From: Burkholderiaceae bacterium
GTDB lineage: Bacteria > Pseudomonadota > Gammaproteobacteria > Burkholderiales > Burkholderiaceae_C
Reading direction: 5' to 3'
NCBI GenBank assembly: GCA_024235895.1
Contig: JACKLM010000002.1
Coordinates: forward strand, 930,001 to 994,000
Length of the DNA stretch: 64,000 bases
Each line of letters starts with the position of its first letter. Position 1 is the stretch's first letter. The notes under the pieces are model-generated. The model had not been told where the DNA came from and searched no databases. It saw nothing but the letters and a program-made list of their open reading frames with translations. Made by a program: the position numbers and the translations under genes. Shown here one piece after another: positions 1 to 11,261 of the stretch.

Positions 1-23
1 CGCATCGGAATCGTCTTTCGCAT
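1..23 (-). CDS. amtB: Start of an ammonium transporter gene (partial, cut by window edge)
   Basis: Only the first seven codons are visible, reading MRKTIPM on the minus strand. A purine-rich GGAG lies 8 nt upstream of the ATG. The gene begins 32 bp downstream of the glnK stop and is co-directional with it. In proteobacteria the gene directly after glnK is almost always amtB, the ammonium channel that GlnK binds and blocks. The assignment rests on that context, because too little protein is visible to recognise the family. Confidence 0.5.
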
Positions 24-55
24 GGTTCGATCTCCGGGGGTCGTGTGTGGGCGCG

Positions 56-2945
<2,890 letters not shown>

Positions 2946-2958
2946 AATCGGCCCCCTG

Positions 2959-3033
2959 GCGACCGTGGTGAAGTGGATATCATGCAGCCCTCCGAAGGCT
3001 GCGGCGCAGGTTCGATTCCTGCCGGTCGCGCCA
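2959..3033 (+). tRNA. tRNA-Arg, anticodon CCG
   Basis: The 75-nt sequence folds as a standard cloverleaf. The 7-bp acceptor stem pairs GCGACCG with CGGTCGC, followed by discriminator G and an encoded CCA. The anticodon arm is CAGCC-CTCCGAA-GGCTG, giving anticodon CCG, which reads the arginine codon CGG. The T arm is GCAGG-TTCGATT-CCTGC with the conserved TTCGA. The D arm and a 4-nt variable loop are normal. It sits between the ATPase and rlpA genes. CGG is a usable codon in such GC-rich DNA. Confidence 0.96.
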
Positions 3034-3053
3034 GGGCCACGCCCCCGCCTCGC

Positions 3054-3911
3054 ATGCGTGCACGCGCGAACGCCGCCCTGCCCACGCTGGTGCTGCTGGC
3101 GGTGATCGCCGGATGCGCCGGTCGCGCCCCCGTCGGGCGCGACGGTCCGCCTGCACGCCCTCCCGCCGACCTGCACCGCATCCCCGATGCCGAGCCGCGC
3201 GTCGAGCCGCTGCGCGCGGGCGGCCCGAACAAGCCGTATACGGTCAGGGGCCGGCGCTACGTGCCGCTGGCGCGCGACGCCCCGTTGCGCGACCTCGGCG
3301 GCGCCTCGTGGTACGGAACCGCCTTCCACGGCCGGCCGACCGCGCTCGGCGAGGCCTACGACATGTACGCGATGACGGCGGCGCACAAGACGATGCCGCT
3401 GCCGAGCTACGCGCGCGTGCTCAACCCGGCCAACGGGCGCGAGGTGATCGTGCGCGTCAACGACCGCGGCCCGTTCGTCGACGGCCGCGTGATCGACCTC
3501 AGCTACACCGCCGCGCTCAGGCTCGGGCTGCTGGGCGGCGTCGCGCCGGTCGAGGTCGAGCGGCTGACGCACGACGAGATCCGCAGCGGCCGCTGGGCCC
3601 GCGGGCGCGGCGCGCCGCAGCCCGCAGACGACGACCCCGCGCCGGCCGCGGACGGCAGCCCGGCCGAGTCCGCGACGGGGGGCTGGTGGCTGCAGCTCGG
3701 CGCGTTCCGCGACGACGCCGGGGCGCGGCAGCTCGAGCGGCTGATCCGCGCCGAGCTGCCGTGGCTGGCGGCGACGCTTCGCGCGCTGGACGGCGGCGGC
3801 TTCACGCGCGTGCAGGCGGGTCCGTTCGCGTCGCGGCCGGCGGCCCAGGCGGCCGCCGGCCGCATCGCCGACGCGCTGCCGCTGCAGCCCATCGTGCTGG
3901 CCCCACGCTGA
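3054..3911 (+). CDS. rlpA: Septal ring lytic transglycosylase RlpA family lipoprotein
   Basis: This 285-residue protein starts with a short signal peptide and lipobox (LLAVIAGC, lipidated Cys21), indicating an outer-membrane lipoprotein. Residues about 80-165 form the RlpA double-psi beta-barrel, with ASWYG near its start, the A-H-K-T-M-P-L motif and VRVNDRGPFVDGRVIDLS. A low-complexity Pro/Ala/Asp linker leads to a C-terminal SPOR domain (about 205-283, WWLQLGAFRDDAGA). RlpA cleaves glycan strands lacking stem peptides, and SPOR targets such denuded glycans at the division septum. The start at 3054 follows the tRNA 3' end by 20 bp; upstream in-frame codons would run into the tRNA. Confidence 0.93.
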   Translation: MRARANAALPTLVLLAVIAGCAGRAPVGRDGPPARPPADLHRIPDAEPRVEPLRAGGPNKPYTVRGRRYVPLARDAPLRDLGGASWYGTAFHGRPTALGEAYDMYAMTAAHKTMPLPSYARVLNPANGREVIVRVNDRGPFVDGRVIDLSYTAALRLGLLGGVAPVEVERLTHDEIRSGRWARGRGAPQPADDDPAPAADGSPAESATGGWWLQLGAFRDDAGARQLERLIRAELPWLAATLRALDGGGFTRVQAGPFASRPAAQAAAGRIADALPLQPIVLAPR

Positions 3912-3982
3912 ACGCGGCGCGGCGCATCCGCCGCACCAGCGCCGCGTTGGAGACCCGCCCGTCGCCGTGACCCCCCCTCGTT

Positions 3983-4149
3983 CTAGTGCAGTGTTCTACG
4001 CTAAGCGGCGCTTATGGGCCAGCGGATTCGCCCTCGTGGCAAGGCGCAAACCACAGCGATGCCGGGTGGCATCGCGAGGATTTGCAACGCCGCCACGGGG
4101 GCGAAGGCGCGGCTCCATAAGTGCTGATTGGCGTAGAACACTGCACTAG
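3983..4149 (+). mobile_element. MITE-like inverted-repeat element (167 bp)
   Basis: The element is bounded by perfect 19-bp terminal inverted repeats, CTAGTGCAGTGTTCTACGC at 3983-4001 and its reverse complement at 4131-4149. The inner halves are also imperfectly complementary (CTTATGG...TTCGCC...CGTGGC on one arm against GCCACG...GGCGAA...CCATAAG on the other). A GATGCC-GGGT-GGCATC hairpin sits at the centre, so the whole element could fold into one long hairpin. It encodes no credible protein. The outermost CTAG may be a 4-bp target duplication, as IS5-group transposases make. It lies 102 bp before the CHAT-hydrolase start. Strand is arbitrary. Confidence 0.75.
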
Positions 4150-4251
4150 GGATCGCGTGCCCCCGGCGGCGCCCGCACGTTGCCACGATGCGGATTTGCG
4201 CCCATGCTCGGGATTCGCCGCCCGCCAGGGCGAGCCGACGCAGGAGGCCCC

Positions 4252-7200
4252 GTGAGCCACGACGCAATCGTCTTCATCGTTCCCGGTCAGGCCGTGGCCC
4301 GTCGCAGCGCGGGCGGCGGCGTCGATGCGGAGCCGGCCGGCGGCCTGGCCGGCCTGGACGCCGAGGTTCGCACCGCGGTGCGCGTCGGCGCGCGTCGCGC
4401 CGGGGGGGCGACGCTGCGCGTCGAGGCGGTGCCGGACGAGGATCTGGTCGTGCTGGACCTCGCCGGCGGCCCGTCGCTGGTGCTGCACCCGCGGACCGCG
4501 TACGACCTGATGCGCGGCCAGGGTACGGCCACGCGCCGTGCCGCGGCGGACACGGGTGAGGTCGAAGTGCCGGCGACCCTGCGCTGGCGCACGCTGGAGC
4601 ACGCAGCGCCGACGCGCAGCCGCGGCTTTCTCGGCGACGTGCTGCTGCGCGGCCTGCAGGTGCTGCGGCCCAGGGCGGCGAAGCTGACCGCCGAGAAGCT
4701 CCGCGAGCTGATCGACGGCCAGGTCACGACCGGCCTGTACCGCCTCGATCGCGCCGGGCTCGGCAGCCTGAAGGGCGCGCCGCCGGCAACCGCGGACGAT
4801 CTCGCATCGGCCAGTGACGGACCGCTGCTGATCCTGCTGCACGGGACCTTCGTCGACACCGCCAGCACCTTCGCCAAGCTGTGGGCCGAGCACCCGGGCG
4901 CGGTGCAGCGCCTGTTCGACCACTACGGCGCTCGCGTCTTCGCGTTCGACCACCCGACCCTGGGCGACAGCCCGGTGGCCAACGCGCTGGCGCTGGCACG
5001 GGCGATGCGCCGCGCGCCGCGGGGTGCGCGGCTGCACCTGGCGACGCACTCGCGCGGCGGACTGGTGGCCGAGGTGCTGGCGCGCGTCTGCGGCCAGCGC
5101 GGCAAGCTCGCCGACGAGGAGCTGGCGCATTTCGCCGAACCTGAAGCGCGCGCGGAGCTGGCCGCGCTGGCGCGCGAGCTCGAGGGACGCGACCTGGTCG
5201 TCGAACGCGTGGTGCGCGTGGCCTGCCCGGCGCGCGGCACGCTGCTGGCGTCGCGCCGGCTCGACGCCTACCTGTCGGTCCTGAAGTGGACGCTCGAGCT
5301 GGCACGGGTGCCGGTGGCGCCGCAGCTCGTCGGCTTCCTGGCCGAGGTGGCGCGTCAGCGTCGCGACCCGGCCAGCCTGCCGGGTCTGGCGGCGATGCTG
5401 CCCGACAGCCCGCTGGTGCAGTGGCTCAACAGCGCCGCGGCGACCGACGACGGCGCGATCGGCGGCGAGCTGCGCGTCGTCGCCGGCGACCTCGAGGGCG
5501 ACTCGCTGGGCAGCTGGGTCAAGACGCTGCTGGCCGACGCCTTCTTCTGGACCGACAACGACCTCGTCGTGCAGACGCGTTCGATGTACGGCGGCACGCC
5601 GCGCGCCGCCGGTGCGAGCTTCGTCCTCGACCAGGGCGGGCACAGCACGCACTTCGGCTATTTCGCGAACGCGCGCAGCGCGAACGCCGTCGTCGACGCC
5701 CTGGTGCTCGACCGCCCGCCGGCCTTCCGCGTGATCGGGCCGCTCTCGTGGTCCGGCGTCGACAGCTCGGGCGTGCGCGCTGCGCGCCGGCCCCCCGACG
5801 CGCCCCCGCCCGAGCAGCGGCCGGCGGTCATCCTGCTGCCCGGCATCCTCGGCAGCCATCTCGCCGAGGGAGGCAAGCGCATCTGGCTGAGCTGGCGGCT
5901 GATCGGCGGACTGTCCCGGCTGCGCTGGCGCGGCGAAGACGCCGAGCGCGACGGCGCGATCCGCCCCGACGCGCCGATCGGCATGTTCTACGACGACCTG
6001 GCCGACCATCTGGCGGCCAGCCACGAGGTCATCGCGTTCGCGTTCGACTGGCGGCGCCCGATCGAGGACGAGGCGCGGCGGCTGGCCGACGCGGTGGCGC
6101 GCGAGCTCACGCTGCGCGACGGCTCGCGCCAGCCGGTCCGCCTGCTCGCCCACTCGATGGGTGGCGTGCTCGCGCGCACGATGCAGATCGTCGCCCCCGA
6201 GGTCTGGGACCGGATGATGGCGCGCGACGGCGCGCGGCTGCTGATGCTCGGAACCCCCAACGGGGGCTCGTGGGCCCCGATGCAGGTGCTGTCGGGCGAC
6301 GACACCTTCGGCAACACGCTGGCCGCGTTCGGCGCGCCGTTCCAGGACCACGAGGCGCGCGGCATCATGGCCGCGATGCCGGGGTTCGTCCAGCTCCAGG
6401 CCGACCTGCTCGATCCCGAGCGGCGGCTCGGCGACGAGCGGACCTGGAAGGACCTGGCCGACCGCGACCTGGCCGCGGTGCGCGAGGCCAGCTGGTGGCA
6501 CACGCAGGCCTTCGGCGCCGACCCCGGGCTGGCGCTGGTGCCGTACCGCTGGGGCGTGCCGCCGCAGAAGGTGCTCGACCAGGCACGCGAGCTGCGGCGC
6601 AGGCTCGACCACCAGCGTGACCACGTGCTGCCGGCCTTCGCCGACCGCATGCTGCTGGTGACAGGCCGCGCCCGGTTCACGCCGGACGGCTACCAGTGGA
6701 GCGAGCGCGGGCTGGTCTACCGCAACGCGGTCGACGGCGGCGACGGCCGGGTCACGCTGGCCAGCGCGCTGCTGCCGGGGGTGCGCACCTGGGCGGTTCG
6801 CTGCGACCACGGACGGCTGCCCGACGAGCGACAGGCCTTCGACGCCTACCTGGAGCTGCTGCAGCGCGGCGACACGACCCGGCTCGACCGGCTCGACGCC
6901 GCGCCGCGCGGCGGCGAAGCGGCCGCGCGTCCCGCAGTCGCGCATGTCGATGCGCGGCCTTCGCGCGGCAGGCCGCTGGCGGCGCGCGCGCCGGAGGACT
7001 TCGGCGGCCTGCTCGCACCCCCCGACACCGACGAGGCTGCCGCCGAGCCCCAGCGCGCGCAGGCGCTGGAGGTCGTCGTCGTCAACGGCGACCTGGCGTT
7101 CGTGCGTCGCCAGCCGCTGCTCGTCGGCCACTACCGGTCGTCGTCGCTGACCGGCACCGAGTGGGTCGTCGACCGCATGCTCGGCGGCGCGATGAAGGCG

Positions 7201-9984
7201 GCGCTGGACGCCGGGCTGTACCCGATCGAGGTCCGCGAGCACCAGGTCTTCGTCAACACGACCGCGGCACCCGACAACCCGCTGCAGCCACCGCGGCCCG
7301 AGGCCGCGGTCGTCATCGGCCTGGGTGACGAGGGCTTCCTGAAGACCGCGCACCTGGTCGAGGGGGTGCGCCAGGCGACGCTGGCGTGGTGCCAGCGGCT
7401 GGCCGAGCAGCCGCAGCCACCGGCGACCTTCGAGCTCGCCGCCACGCTGCTGGGCAGCGGCGGGCTGGGCGTGTCGCCCGGCGACGCCGCCGGCGCGATC
7501 GCGCGCGGCGTGCTGGAGGCGGCCGAGATCGTCCGCAGGGGCAACGAGGCGCGGCGCGACCAGGCCGAGCGCGCGCGCGACCTGCACGCGCGCCGGCCTG
7601 CGCGGGCGAGCGTGCGCGACTGGGCTGCCGAGGGCGACGCGGCGGCCGCCAGCCGCAGCCCGGCGGGCGCCGCCGGGGCCACCGACGCCGACTATCTTGC
7701 ATGGCCGGTCCCGACCCGCCTGTCGCTGATCGAGCTCTACCTGGAGCGGGCATCCGACGCCTGGCGTGCGCTGCAGATCCAGTCGGCGGCCATGCCCGGA
7801 CGCTTCACGATCGCGCCGACCGTCGTCAGCGGCACCGGGCCGTTGCGGCGCCAGATCGACTCCAGCTACCGCGGCATCGACTACGACCTCGTCATCGCCG
7901 AGATGCCGATGGCCGAGCACGGCAGCATCCGCTACCGCATCGACACCCGCCGCGCGCGCACCGAGCTCAACACGGTCGCCACGCAGGGCCGTCTGGTGCG
8001 CCAGATGATCCAGCGTGCGGCGCAGGACCGCGACGAGGACCGCCGCATCGGCAGCACGCTGTTCCAGCTGCTGGTGCCGCAGGAGATGGAGGTCCACCTC
8101 GCCGGCACCGAGCGCATGGTCCTCGAGCTCGACGACGAGGCCGCCACCATCCCGTGGGAGCTGCTGCAGGCACCGGCCGACGGGCGCGCCGCGATGCCGC
8201 AGCGGCCGTGGTCGATCCGCACCCGGCTGCTGCGCAAGCTTCGCAAGTCACGCTTCCGCGCCCGCCCGCAGGACGCCACCGCCGACGACCATGTGCTGGT
8301 GATCGGCGAGCCGTTGCTGCGCGACGTGCGCTATGCCGCGCTGCCCGGGGCGCTCGCCGAGGCCAGGGCGGTGGCTGCCAGGCTCGCGGGCCCGCAAGGC
8401 CTGGACCCCTCGCACGTCGAGCTGCTGGTGCGGCAGGACGCGCAGGCCATCCTGAATACGCTGTTCGACGGCCGCTGGCGGATCGTCCACATCGCCGGCC
8501 ACGGCGAGCCCGGCGGCGAGGGCGGGCTGGTGATGTCCGAGGGCACCTTCCTCGGCCCGCGCGAGATCCAGCAGATGAGGACCGTGCCCGAGATGGTGTT
8601 CGTCAACTGCTGCCATCTGGCGGCACGCGGCGCGCCGCTGCCGCCCGTCGGACGCAAGCCGCTGGACATGCCGGCCTTCGCGGCCAGCGTCGCCGACGCG
8701 CTGATCGAGACCGGCGTGCGCTGCGTCGTCGCCGCCGGCTGGGCGGTCGACGATGCCGATGCCGAGACCTTCGCCACGACGCTGTACGACGCCCTGCTCG
8801 GCGGGCGGACCTTCATCGACGCCGTCGCGCTGGCACGCGAGGCGGCGTGGCGCGACGGCGAAGGCAGCGACACCTGGGCCGCCTACCAGTGCTACGGCGA
8901 CCCGAACTGGGTCTTTCGCCGCCGCACCGGCGACGGCGAGGCCGGCCACGGCGATCCGATCCGCCGGGAGTACGAGAGCATCTCCTCGCCGCTGGGCCTG
9001 GCGCTCGCGCTGGAGAAGCTGGCCGTCCAGGCGCGTCACCGCAGCGGCGACGACGGTGTGCGGGTCGACCATGTCCGCCACCTCGAGGCGCGCTTCGGCG
9101 GGCTTTGGGGCGGCATGGGCGCCGTGGCCGAGGCGTTCGCCCTCGCGTATGCCGAATCGGGTCGGCGCGAGCAGGCGGTGGGCTGGTACGCGAACGCCGT
9201 CAACGCGGGCGACGGCAGCGCGTCGATCAAGGCCGTCGAGCAGTGGCTGAACCTGCGCGTGCGGCTGGCCGTCGACCGCGCCGAGGGCCTCGCCGTGCCC
9301 GCGCGGGCCGGGGCCGCCAGGGGCGGCACGCCGGCGCGCCGGCGTGCGCTCGACGCCGCACGGGCCGAGATCGACGACGCGCGCCGGCGGCTCGAGGGCA
9401 TCGCGGCGGTGCCGACGCTCGAGCGCCTGATGCTGTGCGGGTCGGCCTGCAAGCATCTGGCGATGGTCGCCACGATCCAGGACGACGAGCGCGCCGCCGA
9501 CGCCGCGCGACGGGATTCGGCCGCCTGGTACGAGAAGGCCGAACGCTTCGCGATCGAGCGCGGACTGCCGGACCTGTTCTACGCGTCGCTCAACCGCATG
9601 GCCACGGCGCTGGCCGGCCACGCCGGCGACGCCGGGTGGGCCGGCTTCGACCACGAGATCGTGGCGCGCGCGCGGGCCAGCGTGCGCGACAAGATGGCAT
9701 GCGACCCCGACTTCTGGTGCATGGCGGCAGGGATCGAGATCGACGCCTTCGAAGCGGTCGCCGGGCACCGGCTGGCGACCGCGTTTCCCGATCTCGAGCG
9801 GCGCGCGGCCGACCTGCACGCCCGCATGCCGGCACCGAAGTCCTGGGACTCGGTCGCGCGCAACGCGCGCTACGCGCTCGCAGGCGGTGTCCGCAGACGC
9901 AGCACGGCCGAATCGCGCGCGGTCGCGGACTGGCTGGCGCTGCTGGAGCGCCATGCCGGCGCGTCGGCGCAAGGGGCAGGCTGA
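4252..9984 (+). CDS. Fusion protein: two alpha/beta hydrolases and a CHAT caspase-like protease
   Basis: This 1910-residue protein has an unusual arrangement. A first alpha/beta-hydrolase domain has LLHGTF at about 194-199 and nucleophile elbow HSRGG with Ser267. A second, LCAT/lipase-like domain has LLPGILGS at 528-535 and AHSMGG with Ser635. A domain near 938-1075 contains VVIGLGDEG and recalls the N-terminal domain of M17 leucyl aminopeptidases (weak inference). A CHAT domain at about 1340-1560 has VHIAGHGE (His1417) and VFVNCCHLA (Cys1453/1454), the expected caspase-type dyad. The helical, possibly TPR-like C-terminus spans about 1561-1910. There is no signal peptide or membrane segment, so it is probably cytoplasmic. 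GTG at 4252 follows AGGAGG by 4 nt and is preferred to the in-frame ATG at 4180. No co-directional partner gene is adjacent. Its biological role is unknown; protease-controlled lipase activity is speculation. Confidence 0.85.
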   Translation: MSHDAIVFIVPGQAVARRSAGGGVDAEPAGGLAGLDAEVRTAVRVGARRAGGATLRVEAVPDEDLVVLDLAGGPSLVLHPRTAYDLMRGQGTATRRAAADTGEVEVPATLRWRTLEHAAPTRSRGFLGDVLLRGLQVLRPRAAKLTAEKLRELIDGQVTTGLYRLDRAGLGSLKGAPPATADDLASASDGPLLILLHGTFVDTASTFAKLWAEHPGAVQRLFDHYGARVFAFDHPTLGDSPVANALALARAMRRAPRGARLHLATHSRGGLVAEVLARVCGQRGKLADEELAHFAEPEARAELAALARELEGRDLVVERVVRVACPARGTLLASRRLDAYLSVLKWTLELARVPVAPQLVGFLAEVARQRRDPASLPGLAAMLPDSPLVQWLNSAAATDDGAIGGELRVVAGDLEGDSLGSWVKTLLADAFFWTDNDLVVQTRSMYGGTPRAAGASFVLDQGGHSTHFGYFANARSANAVVDALVLDRPPAFRVIGPLSWSGVDSSGVRAARRPPDAPPPEQRPAVILLPGILGSHLAEGGKRIWLSWRLIGGLSRLRWRGEDAERDGAIRPDAPIGMFYDDLADHLAASHEVIAFAFDWRRPIEDEARRLADAVARELTLRDGSRQPVRLLAHSMGGVLARTMQIVAPEVWDRMMARDGARLLMLGTPNGGSWAPMQVLSGDDTFGNTLAAFGAPFQDHEARGIMAAMPGFVQLQADLLDPERRLGDERTWKDLADRDLAAVREASWWHTQAFGADPGLALVPYRWGVPPQKVLDQARELRRRLDHQRDHVLPAFADRMLLVTGRARFTPDGYQWSERGLVYRNAVDGGDGRVTLASALLPGVRTWAVRCDHGRLPDERQAFDAYLELLQRGDTTRLDRLDAAPRGGEAAARPAVAHVDARPSRGRPLAARAPEDFGGLLAPPDTDEAAAEPQRAQALEVVVVNGDLAFVRRQPLLVGHYRSSSLTGTEWVVDRMLGGAMKAALDAGLYPIEVREHQVFVNTTAAPDNPLQPPRPEAAVVIGLGDEGFLKTAHLVEGVRQATLAWCQRLAEQPQPPATFELAATLLGSGGLGVSPGDAAGAIARGVLEAAEIVRRGNEARRDQAERARDLHARRPARASVRDWAAEGDAAAASRSPAGAAGATDADYLAWPVPTRLSLIELYLERASDAWRALQIQSAAMPGRFTIAPTVVSGTGPLRRQIDSSYRGIDYDLVIAEMPMAEHGSIRYRIDTRRARTELNTVATQGRLVRQMIQRAAQDRDEDRRIGSTLFQLLVPQEMEVHLAGTERMVLELDDEAATIPWELLQAPADGRAAMPQRPWSIRTRLLRKLRKSRFRARPQDATADDHVLVIGEPLLRDVRYAALPGALAEARAVAARLAGPQGLDPSHVELLVRQDAQAILNTLFDGRWRIVHIAGHGEPGGEGGLVMSEGTFLGPREIQQMRTVPEMVFVNCCHLAARGAPLPPVGRKPLDMPAFAASVADALIETGVRCVVAAGWAVDDADAETFATTLYDALLGGRTFIDAVALAREAAWRDGEGSDTWAAYQCYGDPNWVFRRRTGDGEAGHGDPIRREYESISSPLGLALALEKLAVQARHRSGDDGVRVDHVRHLEARFGGLWGGMGAVAEAFALAYAESGRREQAVGWYANAVNAGDGSASIKAVEQWLNLRVRLAVDRAEGLAVPARAGAARGGTPARRRALDAARAEIDDARRRLEGIAAVPTLERLMLCGSACKHLAMVATIQDDERAADAARRDSAAWYEKAERFAIERGLPDLFYASLNRMATALAGHAGDAGWAGFDHEIVARARASVRDKMACDPDFWCMAAGIEIDAFEAVAGHRLATAFPDLERRAADLHARMPAPKSWDSVARNARYALAGGVRRRSTAESRAVADWLALLERHAGASAQGAG

Positions 9985-10037
9985 GGCAGGGCCCCGGGGC
10001 TTGCGGCGGCCCTTGCCGACGACCTCGGCGATGCGTC

Positions 10038-10059
10038 GCCGCCGGCGCGCGCCGGCGGC
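10038..10059. other. 22-bp perfect palindrome between convergent genes
   Basis: GCCGCCGGCGC is followed immediately by its own reverse complement. It lies between the stop codons of the CHAT-hydrolase gene and the hemolysin III gene. It could serve as a bidirectional transcription block, but no T-run follows on either strand. Confidence 0.5.
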
Positions 10060-10067
10060 CTGCGCGA

Positions 10068-10943
10068 TCAGCCCATCGTCGCCAGCGCCGCCAGCACATG
10101 GCAGCCGCTGCCGGCGAGCACCGCGAGGTGCCAGACGAAGTGGCCGAACCGCAACCGGTCGTCGGCGAGGTAGAACAGCGCGCCCAGCGTGTAGGCCACC
10201 CCGCCGGCCAGCAGCCAGGGCACCGCGGCGCCGCCGGCGCGCGCGGCCAGCGGCCCGAGCAGCGCCAGCGCCATCCAGCCCAGCGCCGCGTACAGCAGGG
10301 TCGACGCCAGCCTGTGCCGCAGCCGACCGCCGACCTTGCAGCCTGCACCCAGCAACGCGACCCCCCAGACGCCCGCCAGCAGCGGCCCGCCGATGCCGCC
10401 GTGCAACGGCCCGAGCGCGAACGGCGTGTAGCTGCCGGCGATGAAGACGAAGATGCTCGCGTGGTCGATGCGGCGCGCCCAGTCCTTGGCGCGACCGTCG
10501 GGCAACGCGTGGTAGAGCATCGACGCCGCGTAGACCAGCATCGCCGCCAGGCAGAAGACCGCGATGCCGAGCGCTGCCAGCGCCCCGCCGCGCTGCGCCG
10601 CGTGGTCCGACAGCATCGGCCAGGCGGCGGCGGCGGCGACGAAGCCGATACCGTGGCTGAGCGTGTTGAGCCGCTCCTCGGCCGCCGTCTGGCGACGGCG
10701 CTCGGCCGACGCGGTCAGCCATCCGAAGGCGGCGCGCAGCCGGCGCGAGGCCGCGGCGGCATGCGAGGGCCGTCCGTCGGCCGCGGCGCCGCAGGCATGG
10801 GCGGCGCCTGCCGTCGGCGACGCCCGCGGCCGCAGCGGGGCAGCGGCCGAGACCTCGAAGAGCGACGCTGCGCCTGCCGGCGCGAAGCCGCTGGCACCAT
10901 CGCCGCGGCCGGTGTGCCGGGGAAAGCGCAGCCTGGATCCCAT
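10068..10943 (-). CDS. Hemolysin III / PAQR-family membrane protein
   Basis: The 291-residue protein has seven hydrophobic segments in its last 205 residues and the PAQR/HlyIII motifs in order. These are EERLNTLSHGIG, SMLYHALP, RIDHASIFVFIAGSYTPF and, near the C-terminus, HFVWHLAVLAGSGCH. The conserved Ser, Asp and three His residues of this superfamily form a zinc site in characterised members. The bacterial function is unclear; despite the name, haemolysis is not a safe prediction. Residues 1-85 are an Ala/Arg-rich extension that most homologues lack, so the true start may lie further downstream. No Shine-Dalgarno precedes the ATG at 10943, though GAGAAT lies 5 nt upstream of it. Confidence 0.85.
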   Translation of the reverse strand: MGSRLRFPRHTGRGDGASGFAPAGAASLFEVSAAAPLRPRASPTAGAAHACGAAADGRPSHAAAASRRLRAAFGWLTASAERRRQTAAEERLNTLSHGIGFVAAAAAWPMLSDHAAQRGGALAALGIAVFCLAAMLVYAASMLYHALPDGRAKDWARRIDHASIFVFIAGSYTPFALGPLHGGIGGPLLAGVWGVALLGAGCKVGGRLRHRLASTLLYAALGWMALALLGPLAARAGGAAVPWLLAGGVAYTLGALFYLADDRLRFGHFVWHLAVLAGSGCHVLAALATMG

Positions 10944-10999
10944 GGTTCATTCTCGGCAGCACGGGCGCGCCGCACACCCCCTCGTCAGGGGACGCGCGG

Positions 11000-11016
11000 C
11001 CCCCTGCGTGAGGGGG
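11000..11016. promoter_or_regulatory. C5T-N5-AG5 palindrome in the divergent hlyIII/phoX region
   Basis: CCCCCT-GCGTG-AGGGGG is a 6-bp-arm palindrome in the 318-bp region between the divergent hemolysin III and PhoX genes. A related CCCC-TCGTCA-GGGG occurs just before it at about 10977-10990. The same arm sequence with a 5-nt spacer recurs near 63648-63666. It may be an operator, but no regulator can be named. The rest of this intergenic region shows no gene. Confidence 0.4.
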
Positions 11017-11261
11017 TTCACGCACACACTCGGGTCTCGTTCGCGAGAGATGTCACGGACTGTGAGTCCGGTGTGGGCGGCTGTCCCGAGTGCCCCTGGC
11101 CTGTCCGAGCTCAACGGGGCGAAAGGCCGGTGCTAGGCTCGCGATCGCGCGGCGTCGCGCCGTCGGAGGCGGCCGGGCTCAGGGAATGCCCTCCCCGAGC
11201 CCGGCAGCCTCCCAGAGCCCGGCCGCGCCACGTCGCCCGATCCTGCCCCACGAGGCCCGCG

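Noticed and set aside
3967..4149. 60-residue frame inside the MITE-like element
   Set aside because: It is produced by the inverted-repeat DNA and ends within the terminal repeat. The opposite strand yields a similar peptide, so it reflects the palindrome.
4012..8097. 1361-residue open frame on the minus strand opposite the CHAT-hydrolase gene
   Set aside because: It has Arg/Gln/Ala/Val-rich composition with no motifs and mirrors the plus-strand codons. It is a typical GC-rich antisense artefact of a gene with clear catalytic motifs.
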